This document shows positions 43,698 through 52,433 of a stretch of DNA of 64,000 nucleotides, piece after piece. The position numbers were made by a program, and so were the translations under genes. The notes under the pieces were generated by a model. The model ran no database searches. It had not been told where the DNA came from and worked only from the letters and a program-made list of their open reading frames with translations. The stretch is from a bacterium UBA2214 (lineage in GTDB: Bacteria > Zhuqueibacterota > Zhuqueibacteria > Residuimicrobiales > Residuimicrobiaceae), in NCBI GenBank assembly GCA_002327255.1, contig DCUM01000165.1, positions 39,341 to 103,340 of the forward strand. The letters are read 5' to 3'. Every line of letters starts with the position of its first letter. The stretch's first letter is position 1.

Positions 43698-45467
43698 TTA
43701 CTCTCGCAACGCCGCTTTTTCAGGAGTCGGCGATGGCACGAGAAAGTTGGAGATCGCCAGATACTCCAGATGACCCTGGGTGAATGCGCGTATCGCATCA
43801 CCCGGCGAACATACAATCGGTTCTTCGTGCATGTTGAAACTGGTGTTGATGACCGAACTCAAACCCGTCAATTTTTTGAACTCTTTGAGGATTTGGTAGT
43901 AAACCGGATTGTTCTTCTCCTCGATCAGCTGCGGCCGGGCGGTATTGTCGACATGAACCACCGCCGGACAACTCTTTTGCATCGACTCGGTGCAATTGAA
44001 GGTGATGGTCATGAAGCGGGCGGGGTACTCGTTCTTCGCCACGCCGTGATAGTTCTCTTCCATGTCCTCATGCAACGTCACCGGTGCGAACGGCATGAAC
44101 TCGGTGCGTTTGAGCTTGTGGTTGAGCCAATCATTGACCGATTTGTCGCCGGGCTGGTAGAGAATGGTGCGATTGCCGAGCGCACGGGGACCGTACTCCA
44201 TGCGGCCGTCGAAGCGCGCGACCACGTGTCCTTTGTGCAGCAGATCGGCGATCACCGGGGCGATGTGATCGTGATGGCTGTACGCCAGACCGGCCTTTTT
44301 CAATTCCGTTTCGATTTCGGCATCGGAATAGGACGGCCCGAGATAGACATCATCGAGCCGCGGCATGGGTTCGACTTCCGGCCACCCCTGATGGTGGTAG
44401 TAGGCGTACAGCGCCGCGCCGGCCGGAATGCCATTATCACCCATGGCCGGAAAGATGAAAACGGATTGGGCATTCTTCAATTCGGCCACAGCCTGGTTGA
44501 CGCGGACATTGGCGAAGACACCGCCGGCCATGACCACATCGATGGGGCCGGTTTTCTCCAGGAACTGCTCCACGTGCTGCGCCACGACCCGCTCGGTCAG
44601 CACCTGGACACCGGCCGCCACATCGGCCGGCGAAAAATGTTCGAATACGCGCGGCAGGGCAGCGCGAAACTTGTCATAATTGGTGCGATGCGGATAAGCG
44701 TGCTGCGCCTGCTTCTCCGCCAGATAATATCGGAACTCACCATTTTCGAAACCGAACATCGCTGAAAACTCTTTGGCCACGTTTTCATAGCTGCCGTGCG
44801 CCGCCAGGCCGGTTATTTTGCCCTCGTGACGCATGGGTTTGTAACCAAGATACCAGGTGATGAAATTATAAAAGAGGCCGGGGCTGTGATAACTGGAGAT
44901 GGTTTTGATGTGGGAAAGCCGGCCCTGCTCACCGAGCCAGACTTGTCCGCACTGTCCATCGCCCTGACCGTCGAGCGTGACGATCAAAGCGCGCGTCCGG
45001 CCGGAGGTGAAGTAAGCGGCCGCCGCGTGGGAACGGTGATGATCCACCAGTTCCATGGGTTTGTGCTCCAGGCCCACTTCAGCCAGTAACTTTTTCACCC
45101 GCTGAAGGCGAAATTTGTTGTAAAAATAGGGATAATAGAACCAGTATTTATCCCAGGTGATGCTTTTGCTGAAGAGACTGGCCAGAATCCATTTCCTGTT
45201 TTTCTGAACTTTCAAGAGATCGCGATGGACATAGCGCTGCAACTGCGCCGGCGGCATGATGCCGACGGCCACCTGGTCGATATTTTCCGGTGTGGAGCCG
45301 GTCATCTCCATGACAAGCTTTAAACTCAGAATCGGCGCGCCGTCCTCATTGCCATTGTGAAGTTTGATGCGTGAGAGCCGTTCCTCCTCGACAGCGGCGA
45401 GAATCACGCCATCCTCGATGATGGCACAGCCCGCGTTATGATCATCATAAATACCCAGAATACGCAT
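43698..45467 (-). CDS. NodU/TobZ-type carbamoyltransferase
   Basis: 589-residue cytoplasmic enzyme that would carbamoylate a sugar hydroxyl using carbamoyl phosphate and ATP. The N-terminal Kae1-like half has MRILGIYDDHNAGCAIIEDG, VDHHRSHAAAAYFTSGRTRALIV (metal-binding HxxxH) and DVVMAGGVFANVRVNQAV. The C-terminal half has DGRMEYGPRALGNRTILYQP and VINTSFNMHEEPIVCSPGDAIRAF. AAGGAG lies 7 nt before the ATG at 45467; an upstream start at 45506 lacks such a site. It lies between the polymerase-like gene and a flippase, so the target is probably a sugar of this locus. Confidence 0.92.
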   Translation of the reverse strand: MRILGIYDDHNAGCAIIEDGVILAAVEEERLSRIKLHNGNEDGAPILSLKLVMEMTGSTPENIDQVAVGIMPPAQLQRYVHRDLLKVQKNRKWILASLFSKSITWDKYWFYYPYFYNKFRLQRVKKLLAEVGLEHKPMELVDHHRSHAAAAYFTSGRTRALIVTLDGQGDGQCGQVWLGEQGRLSHIKTISSYHSPGLFYNFITWYLGYKPMRHEGKITGLAAHGSYENVAKEFSAMFGFENGEFRYYLAEKQAQHAYPHRTNYDKFRAALPRVFEHFSPADVAAGVQVLTERVVAQHVEQFLEKTGPIDVVMAGGVFANVRVNQAVAELKNAQSVFIFPAMGDNGIPAGAALYAYYHHQGWPEVEPMPRLDDVYLGPSYSDAEIETELKKAGLAYSHHDHIAPVIADLLHKGHVVARFDGRMEYGPRALGNRTILYQPGDKSVNDWLNHKLKRTEFMPFAPVTLHEDMEENYHGVAKNEYPARFMTITFNCTESMQKSCPAVVHVDNTARPQLIEEKNNPVYYQILKEFKKLTGLSSVINTSFNMHEEPIVCSPGDAIRAFTQGHLEYLAISNFLVPSPTPEKAALRE

Positions 45468-45551
45468 TCCCTGTCTCCTTATCCTGCTACCATTGATTGT
45501 TTTCAAACACGATTCAAAACGATGAACGGGTTTGCCCGTCCGCCCTTCGTC

Positions 45552-46877
45552 TCATCCGCCTCGCGCGCCAAAAGCCGGCGCGCGCCGGCTTTGCAGCAAC
45601 GCTTTTTTGCGTTCCAGCAATTTGGCGCGCACGCGCGGATCCGCCAGCAGTTTGCGCTGATGCGCTTCGATTTTTGCCGCCACCAGGGTGATGCCAAAAA
45701 CCATCCAGATATGGTTCTTGACATAGAGGTTGCGATAATCCGGTGACGGCAGCATGGCGATGGCAAAAGCGATAATGGCCGTGACGGCCGCCGACGATAT
45801 ATGATAGATGAACGGATCCTTGCTCTTGCGCTGTTTAAATCCCACATAGAGAAAAGAGGCAATGATCGCAATAAACAGGATCATTCCCGGATAGCCCGTT
45901 TCCGCGCCGATGAGCAGGTAGCTGCAATGAACGATTTGCAGACCCGCGGTTTGCTTGCTGACGAATTCCTTGTAGTTGTTGAGCCCGACGCCGGTGACGG
46001 GATGATCGTTCATGATGCGGATGGCATCCGCAGCAAGATTCTTGCGGCTCGAAGAGCGGTCGGACATCATCGAATCCTCCGCATCGCTGAAACGATCGAT
46101 GATGATCGTTCCATAACGCAGCGCACCCAATAACGCCACCACAGCCATCAGCGCCAGCAGCCCGCGCGCCTTTTTTGTCAACGCCTTGCCGCGAAAAAAA
46201 TCGATGGCGAACATGAGAACCATCGCACCCGCAAACCCAAGCCAGTTGGCGCGGTTGAGGGTTGCATACAGTGCCACCACGCCGATGAAAAAGGCGGCGA
46301 CATAAAAGGGATGGTATTTGGGACGCAGATAAACCGCCATGCGAAACGTCAACACCGACATCAGCGACATATAGAAGCCGGCCACACTGGGATGCACGAA
46401 GGTCCCCATGGCCTGCCAACCCCAGAATTGTTCGCCGAGAATGCTCAACCCCACCGGACCGCGCAACCACTGGTGGATGGCGATGAGCCCTTCATAGAGC
46501 AGGCCAAATGCGAAACCCAAAAAAAAGTATTGCAAATCCTCCCTGGTGTTGACAAACAGGATAATGGCGAAAAAAATCAACAGCGCGCGCAGATTATAGA
46601 CCAGTTCCTGATTGACAAAGGGCTTGTTCATGGCGAAAAAGACACCGGTGGCGGACCAGAGAAAAAAAAGTACGGTCAAGGCGATCGGCACCAGGGCCTG
46701 ACGCGACTGTTTGATACGCTTGCGTCCGAGGATGAACAGCAGCAGCAACGGAACATCCACGATGTGTACAGGGTCCGCACCGGCGATGTGCGCTGTCAAA
46801 CTGGCAAAGGTCACGCCCTGCGCGATCGTCGCGAAAAAGGTCAATAAAAGCAAAATATATTTGGTATAACGGGCCAT
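45552..46877 (-). CDS. O-antigen ligase/polymerase family membrane protein
   Basis: 441 residues with about 11 hydrophobic segments and one large periplasmic loop. That loop has GEQFWGWQAMGTFVHPSVAGFYM, and the later segment has NDHPVTGVGLNNYKEFVSKQTAG, the family hallmark (G-x-G-x-N-x-Y before an H/Y-rich loop). It ends with a basic cytoplasmic tail. GAGGGG lies 6 nt before the ATG. It would polymerise repeat units (Wzy) or ligate them to a lipid (WaaL); sequence alone does not decide. Confidence 0.85.
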   Translation of the reverse strand: MARYTKYILLLLTFFATIAQGVTFASLTAHIAGADPVHIVDVPLLLLFILGRKRIKQSRQALVPIALTVLFFLWSATGVFFAMNKPFVNQELVYNLRALLIFFAIILFVNTREDLQYFFLGFAFGLLYEGLIAIHQWLRGPVGLSILGEQFWGWQAMGTFVHPSVAGFYMSLMSVLTFRMAVYLRPKYHPFYVAAFFIGVVALYATLNRANWLGFAGAMVLMFAIDFFRGKALTKKARGLLALMAVVALLGALRYGTIIIDRFSDAEDSMMSDRSSSRKNLAADAIRIMNDHPVTGVGLNNYKEFVSKQTAGLQIVHCSYLLIGAETGYPGMILFIAIIASFLYVGFKQRKSKDPFIYHISSAAVTAIIAFAIAMLPSPDYRNLYVKNHIWMVFGITLVAAKIEAHQRKLLADPRVRAKLLERKKALLQSRRAPAFGARGG

Positions 46878-46886
46878 ACCATCCCC

Positions 46887-48131
46887 TCATGCCGCAAGCC
46901 GGCTCTGCCAGCGCCGCCACAGCTCCCAAAGCGCCACGCCGGCAAAAAGAAACAACAGGGGCAACATTGGAATGCGATAACGCGGCACCACCAGCATCAG
47001 CACATGCAAGGCCGTATAATAGCCGATCATCAAATAGATCAGCAACAACTCCCGCCATTTCCGCCTGCTGAGCCAGAGGCCGAAGACCGAGAGGAGCAAT
47101 AGCGGATAATAGGATAGCGCCAGAACCAGCTGCACCGCGGTGCCGCCCTGGCGCTTGCCCCCGGTCGGCGCCGACTCGTAGATCCAGAACCAGAAGCGTA
47201 TCATTTTACGCCCCATCAATCCCAGCGTCGCCCAGGGTTGTTCCACGATGTTGTCAATGGCCTCCTGCCTGAGCCGCCGCTCCCGCTGCACCTGGTTCAT
47301 GCCGGCGGTCATGCTGTCCATCAGCGCCATGGTCTCCCCGTAGCTGTATTTGCCATCCAGCGGCAGATAGTTGCCCGTCCACATGACATCACCCGTCCCC
47401 ACCGCGATGGGCACAAAGGCCTCAAAGACCACGTAATTTCGTATCGCCCAGGGGATGATGGGCATGACAAAAAAGAGGCCATAGAGGGTGACCTGACGCA
47501 GTACGGCGCGCGGCCGGTAACGCAGCAGCAGCGCGATGCCGAGCAAAACGGGCAGAAACAGCGTCACCCCCCGGGTCATGGTAACCAGGCCGGCGACCAG
47601 GCCCGCGATGGCCAGCCGTTTCCAGGAAGGCGCGGCCAGAGCGCGCACGGCCAGCCACAGCGTCGCCACGAAAAGAAAAATGAAAACCGTCTCGGTATAG
47701 AGAAAGGTGTTGAGTACCACCAGCTCGGGCATGAAGAGCGCGAGCACAAAAGCGATCAAAGCCGGGCCGTGGTCAAAGTAGCTGCGCACCAGCAGATAAA
47801 GCAGCCACGCCGTCACACTCCCGAGCACAGCCTGCACCAGCTCGACCAGCAACGGCTGCACGCCGGCCAGGAAATAAACCGCCGCAAGAAAAAACGGATA
47901 AAGGGGTGCGACAAAACAACTGGGATTTATGCCATCCTGGCTGAATCCACGGCCTTCGATGAGATTGACCGCGATCCCGTGGTAGGTGGCGGCATCGAGG
48001 GCCGCCGCACCGCCGATATGCTGCGTCGCCAGGACGAATAACACCCGCGCCACCAGGCCGGCAAGGCCGATGCCCCACAGCGCGCGCCGGGTGTGCCGTT
48101 GCTGCATTCCCTGTCGTATGCGCTGGCTCAC
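46887..48131 (-). CDS. GT39-like membrane glycosyltransferase
   Basis: 414-residue polytopic protein with about 9-10 hydrophobic segments. After TM1 the loop reads GGAAALDAATYHGIAVNLIEGRGFSQDG, with an Asp in the GT-C catalytic position but no Asp-Glu pair. NTFLYTETVFIFLFVATLWLAVRAL and GLVAGLVTMTRGVTLFLPVLLG are family-like. It is shorter than the other four because it lacks a C-terminal soluble domain. The start is GTG at 48131, overlapping the previous stop (GTGA). Confidence 0.82.
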   Translation of the reverse strand: MSQRIRQGMQQRHTRRALWGIGLAGLVARVLFVLATQHIGGAAALDAATYHGIAVNLIEGRGFSQDGINPSCFVAPLYPFFLAAVYFLAGVQPLLVELVQAVLGSVTAWLLYLLVRSYFDHGPALIAFVLALFMPELVVLNTFLYTETVFIFLFVATLWLAVRALAAPSWKRLAIAGLVAGLVTMTRGVTLFLPVLLGIALLLRYRPRAVLRQVTLYGLFFVMPIIPWAIRNYVVFEAFVPIAVGTGDVMWTGNYLPLDGKYSYGETMALMDSMTAGMNQVQRERRLRQEAIDNIVEQPWATLGLMGRKMIRFWFWIYESAPTGGKRQGGTAVQLVLALSYYPLLLLSVFGLWLSRRKWRELLLIYLMIGYYTALHVLMLVVPRYRIPMLPLLFLFAGVALWELWRRWQSRLAA

Positions 48132-49777
48132 TGTGAATCCAATTCCTTTCTGACACGATACAATTCCAGTTCAGGGCTGATATGCAGATCGTTGGCCGGC
48201 GCCACCCGAACCATCAAATCGCAATGCCGCACCACCCAGTCGTAGAAACGCTCTCTCTGCGCGACGCGATCGGGATAGCGCTGCCGCGATTGCGGCCATT
48301 CATAGCGCCCGCGCGTAAAGCTGTCCAGAAGCAAATATTCAATCCGGTTTTCCACCACATAGTCTGAAGCATCCTGCGCCAGCGTGCGTTGCATGCCATG
48401 TGCGAACATTTTCGGCGCAATGCCGTAGACATCGTAGGCGCGACGGTAATCCGGCGAGCGGCGGATGATCCCGTAATTCAAATCGTGGATACTCAGCAGC
48501 GGCGGCGCAAATTCCTCGGTGCCGATCCGCGCCCCCTCGGCCAGGTTCTCCTCAATCCAGGTTTTTAATCGGGTTCTTGTATCAATTTGATACAAAGCGA
48601 GATCGAAACGCAGCGATTGGGCCGCTTGCGGCAAGAGCGCAACGGCGACCATAACTACATTAAATATCAGTAAATTGCGTTTATCTGAAATACGATTGCA
48701 CAGCATCACGACAAACTCAGCGGCAATAAGCAGCAAAAATGGCACCAAAGGCAGCAGATGGCGCATGGCCTTGTAGTTCATCTGGCCGATCACAGCATAA
48801 AGACAGAGTGGAAAAATCAGGACGAGCAGGTCGCGTTTTTCATGGCGCAGCAGAAAGAGAATAATCCCCGCGATGAACAGCAGGGTAATCCCCCAACCCA
48901 GACTGCCGGCGAAAGTGTTGTCATGGAAAAAACCATAACCCGGCGAATGATCGCCGGTGAAATAGGAAAAAAAGGATCCCCCCGACCCCAACTTGCCGGT
49001 CTGTTCGAATTCGGCGGTGCCGACCACGCTCTGCCAGAAACGCCTGAAATCGATGAGCGGCAACGGGCAACCCAGCAGAAATGCGGTCGCCGTGGCGGCG
49101 GCGGCCAGCCAGAGGCGGCGCTCCCTGAGCCGCTGCATCATGCCTCTGACGAGGCCCTTGCGGGACAAACCGTCGGCCAGCAAATGGGCGGCGAGAATGG
49201 GCAAGACGATCAGTCCGGCATTGTATTTCGTGGCGACGGCCAGGCCCGCAAAAAGGCCCGCCAGAATGTAAGCCTTGCCTCCCTCCCGCCTGAAAATACC
49301 CGCACAGTAATAGAAAGAGAGGGCCACCAGCAGGGTCAACAGGGTATCCACAGTGCCAAAATGGGCGTTTTTGACCGGAAGAAAAGCGACCGCCCAGAAA
49401 GCCGCGGCCCACAATCCTGTCTGGCGTGAATAGAGTTTTTTCCCGGTGCGATACATGACCCAGATGGTGAGCAAACCGGCGCAGAGCGAAAGCCAGCGGC
49501 CGACGAGATGAAAATGGAACGGATGCAGATAATAATATTCCTTGACCGCGGCAAGGCTCGCGGTTGTTCCCGTGATGATCAGGCCAATGATATAAAACCC
49601 GAAAGCGATTGCCAGCACAAACGCATACAAGGGAGGATATCCCTTGAGCAAAAACACGGTCTCCGACGACCAGTTGTGGTAATCCAGCAGATTGCCCGCA
49701 TGATAGACCAGTTTCATCTCATCCGGATGATAACGAAAGGGATCGCCGAATCCGAGGCCGAGGAGACGCAGCAGCAA
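48128..49777 (-). CDS. GT39/ArnT-like membrane glycosyltransferase, 5' end doubtful
   Basis: GT-C enzyme of at least 549 residues: FGDPFRYHPDEMKLVYHAGN carries the catalytic Asp-Glu, NAHFGTVDTLLTLLVALSFYY follows, and there is a soluble C-terminal domain. The only standard in-frame start is TTG at 49777, which cuts into TM1; the frame stays open upstream to a TAA about 29 codons earlier and encodes WLFAILAAG, the expected start of TM1. An ATG at 49805 with GGGAGA directly upstream is one base out of frame, so a single-base indel (real or assembly) is likely near 49780-49803. It overlaps the next GT39 start by 4 nt. Confidence 0.82.
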   Translation of the reverse strand: MLLRLLGLGFGDPFRYHPDEMKLVYHAGNLLDYHNWSSETVFLLKGYPPLYAFVLAIAFGFYIIGLIITGTTASLAAVKEYYYLHPFHFHLVGRWLSLCAGLLTIWVMYRTGKKLYSRQTGLWAAAFWAVAFLPVKNAHFGTVDTLLTLLVALSFYYCAGIFRREGGKAYILAGLFAGLAVATKYNAGLIVLPILAAHLLADGLSRKGLVRGMMQRLRERRLWLAAAATATAFLLGCPLPLIDFRRFWQSVVGTAEFEQTGKLGSGGSFFSYFTGDHSPGYGFFHDNTFAGSLGWGITLLFIAGIILFLLRHEKRDLLVLIFPLCLYAVIGQMNYKAMRHLLPLVPFLLLIAAEFVVMLCNRISDKRNLLIFNVVMVAVALLPQAAQSLRFDLALYQIDTRTRLKTWIEENLAEGARIGTEEFAPPLLSIHDLNYGIIRRSPDYRRAYDVYGIAPKMFAHGMQRTLAQDASDYVVENRIEYLLLDSFTRGRYEWPQSRQRYPDRVAQRERFYDWVVRHCDLMVRVAPANDLHISPELELYRVRKELDSQ

Positions 49778-49845
49778 CCCGGCGGCCAGGATGGCAAACA
49801 GCCATTTTCTCCCGGCGCCGATCCCGTCTGACTTAACAACCCTGT

Positions 49846-50949
49846 CTACGATTTTCCACCTCTGACTTTATGGAAGAGCGCCTCGTAATCTTCTGTCACC
49901 TTGTCCCAGGAGTAGTGCTGATGCACCCGTTGTTTGACGACTCTGCGGAAGTGCGCCACTTCCTGCGGATGGTCGAGGATAAACTGCAGCTGCCGGCGCA
50001 GGGAATCGGGTTCCCGGGTGGTGAAATAGACGCCCGCGTCCGCCAGCACTTCGCGATGTTCGGGCACATCATTGGCGAGTACACAGTTGCCATAGCCCAT
50101 GCCCTCGAGCAAAGCCGGGTGGGTGCCGCCGACCTCGGTCGCCTGCACATAACAATAGGCATGCTGCTGCAGTTCCCGGTAACCCTGTCCAAACACATAG
50201 CCGGTGAAAAGGATGCGGGGGTCACGGGTGGCGCGCAGCCGGGTGATATAATCGCTGCTGTAGGGGGCATCGCCGACCATGACCAGTTTCATGCCGGTTT
50301 TCACCTGTTCAAAAGCTTCGACGACCCGATGGGCGTTGTTCTCCGGTTCCATGCGGCTCACATAGAGGACGTACTCGCGGCTCTGCAACTGCAGCCGATC
50401 CAGGATTTCCCGGGTTTCGATCGGCGTCTCGGGCGCTCCATAGGGGATGTAGGTCGATTCCTTTTGAAATTTTTCCAGATAATAGTTTTGCACCTCGCGG
50501 GCATCCGAGACGATGGCCGTGGGTAAAAAAGTGGCGAGATACTCGGATATCCGGTAGAACATTTTTCCAGCCCAGTTCCACTTCTGCCGTTTCCACTCCA
50601 GACCATCGACATTGAGAATGACGGGTTTGCCCATCACTCTCGGCAAAAAGGTAAAAATCGCGTTGGCGCTGTTGCAGATGAACACCATATCATAACGCCG
50701 GAAAAAACTGTGCAAGGCGCAGAAACAGGTATGCGCCACGGTGTCGAGATACTTATGACTGATGGTGGGCAGGATGACGATGCGGACGCCCTTGTACCAG
50801 GGCGAGCGATACGCAATGATGTTGCTGCGGCCATAGACCGTGACCTGATGTCCCTTTGCCACCAGCCGCGGCGCCATCTGTTCAATAAAAGTCTCAAATC
50901 CCCCGTAATTGGCGGGGATGCCACGGATACCCATAATGGCGATTCTCAT
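49846..50949 (-). CDS. DUF1972/GT4 glycosyltransferase (rhamnosyltransferase-like)
   Basis: 367-residue GT-B enzyme. The N-terminus MRIAIMGIRGIPANYGGFETFIEQMAPRL is the DUF1972 hallmark found in rhamnosyl- and galactosyltransferases of exopolysaccharide loci. FICNSANAIFTFLPRVMGKPVILNVDGLEWKR and YVLYVSRMEPENNAHRVVEAF follow, with VGGTHPALLEGMGYGNCVLANDV as the donor-binding part. The stop and start are coupled to the flippase gene by an ATGA overlap. The exact sugar is not readable. Confidence 0.9.
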   Translation of the reverse strand: MRIAIMGIRGIPANYGGFETFIEQMAPRLVAKGHQVTVYGRSNIIAYRSPWYKGVRIVILPTISHKYLDTVAHTCFCALHSFFRRYDMVFICNSANAIFTFLPRVMGKPVILNVDGLEWKRQKWNWAGKMFYRISEYLATFLPTAIVSDAREVQNYYLEKFQKESTYIPYGAPETPIETREILDRLQLQSREYVLYVSRMEPENNAHRVVEAFEQVKTGMKLVMVGDAPYSSDYITRLRATRDPRILFTGYVFGQGYRELQQHAYCYVQATEVGGTHPALLEGMGYGNCVLANDVPEHREVLADAGVYFTTREPDSLRRQLQFILDHPQEVAHFRRVVKQRVHQHYSWDKVTEDYEALFHKVRGGKS

Positions 50950-52433
50950 AGCGTGCCCCCCTCCAACTCCAGCGCAGGCGCCGTTTTTTTGCCGGCACGC
51001 CGCAGCAGGTCGCCCACTTCACGAAACAGGGAACGCTTGATCAGCCACAAGGCGCCCACATAGGCGGCGCCGCAGAGCACGCCGCCGGCGATGAGATTGA
51101 GCAGCATGGCGCCGGGCCACTGTGCATAGATCACAGTCCGCACCGCCAGGGCTACCAGAATCATGACAACACTGGCCACTGCAGCGGGCCACAACGCCTG
51201 AAAAAACTCTCGCATGGTCAGATCCGCCTGACGATTGGTGATGTATTGTATGACCGGGAATGTCAACAGGTATAATCCGGTATAGGCCGCGGAGGCGCCG
51301 ACCAGACCGTACCGGCAACCCCAGTAGATGGCGCCGGCAAATGGCACCAGATAGAGCGAATTCCACCAAAACTCGATCTGCGGTTTGCCGCGCGCTTTCA
51401 AAACCGACCCACGAATCGTGCCCACCGATTTGAGCATGGCCATGGGAACCAGTATGATAAGCGGCAGCACCAGCTCTTTCCATTCACTGCCCAATACCAC
51501 CAGGACAAATTCCCGGGCATAGAGCGCCAGTCCCGTCAGAATCGGGAATGTGATCAGGGAGATGTAGCGCATCGAATGCACATATCCCCATTTGAACGAC
51601 TTGAGGTCGGACTGCACCGCCGAAAATGCGGGGAAGGTCACGCGCGAGACGATACCGGAGAGGCGCGTCACCGGCAGTTTCACCAGCTGCATCGCCATGC
51701 CATAGACGCCGAGGGCGGAATCGCCGAGAAGCCGGCCGACGATGGTGATATCGGCGTTGGAATTGAGATAAAAAGCGACGTCGTTGCCGATGACTTTGCT
51801 GCTGAAACCGGCCAATTCCCTGAATTCCGGCCAGGCGAAATGGCGTTTGGGTTTGAAACCGCTGTAATGCCAGAACAGGAGCACGGCGGTCACATCGCGC
51901 ACCAGCATGGCGATGACGAGGCTCCAAACCCCCTGGCCGCCCAGCGCCAGAGCGATCGCGATGAGGCCATAGACCACGGCGGAGACCGTCTCGATGATGC
52001 CCAGCTTTTTGAAGGCCATCTCACGCACCAGCAGCGCCTTTTGCACCACGCAAAACGCATCGATGATGAAACCGAGAGCCAGCACGATGACGACCGGCTG
52101 AATCGCCGGCGTGCGAAAAAAAGAACGCATCGGATAGGATGCCAATACCGAGATAATAAACAGCGTCACGCCGAATGCCAGACTGCCCCAGAAAAGGGAA
52201 CTCAGGTGTCCGGCGTGGATGGCTGGTTTTTGCACGATGGCGGTGCCGAGACCGTTATCCGTCACGATTTGAATGGCGATGGTGATCAGCGCCGCCATAC
52301 TGACAAGGCCAAAATCGCTGGTACCGAGCAGGTTGGCGAGGATGATCATCACCACGGAAAGCACCGCCTGCATGGTCATCTTGGCCATGCCGGTCCACAG
52401 CACCCCCTGCACCGTCTTCTGCTTCAGGCTCAT
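50946..52433 (-). CDS. Second MOP-family flippase (WzxC-like)
   Basis: 495-residue membrane protein with about 14 hydrophobic segments. VQGVLWTGMAKMTMQAVLSVVMIILANLLGTSDFGLVSM and DNGLGTAIVQ are typical of the WzxC/lipopolysaccharide flippase group. GVYGMAMQLVKLPVTRLSGIVSRVTFPAFSAVQ fits the same group. It is clearly divergent from the other flippase (42255-43691), so a different substrate is likely. ATGA overlaps link it to genes on both sides. Confidence 0.9.
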   Translation of the reverse strand: MSLKQKTVQGVLWTGMAKMTMQAVLSVVMIILANLLGTSDFGLVSMAALITIAIQIVTDNGLGTAIVQKPAIHAGHLSSLFWGSLAFGVTLFIISVLASYPMRSFFRTPAIQPVVIVLALGFIIDAFCVVQKALLVREMAFKKLGIIETVSAVVYGLIAIALALGGQGVWSLVIAMLVRDVTAVLLFWHYSGFKPKRHFAWPEFRELAGFSSKVIGNDVAFYLNSNADITIVGRLLGDSALGVYGMAMQLVKLPVTRLSGIVSRVTFPAFSAVQSDLKSFKWGYVHSMRYISLITFPILTGLALYAREFVLVVLGSEWKELVLPLIILVPMAMLKSVGTIRGSVLKARGKPQIEFWWNSLYLVPFAGAIYWGCRYGLVGASAAYTGLYLLTFPVIQYITNRQADLTMREFFQALWPAAVASVVMILVALAVRTVIYAQWPGAMLLNLIAGGVLCGAAYVGALWLIKRSLFREVGDLLRRAGKKTAPALELEGGTL

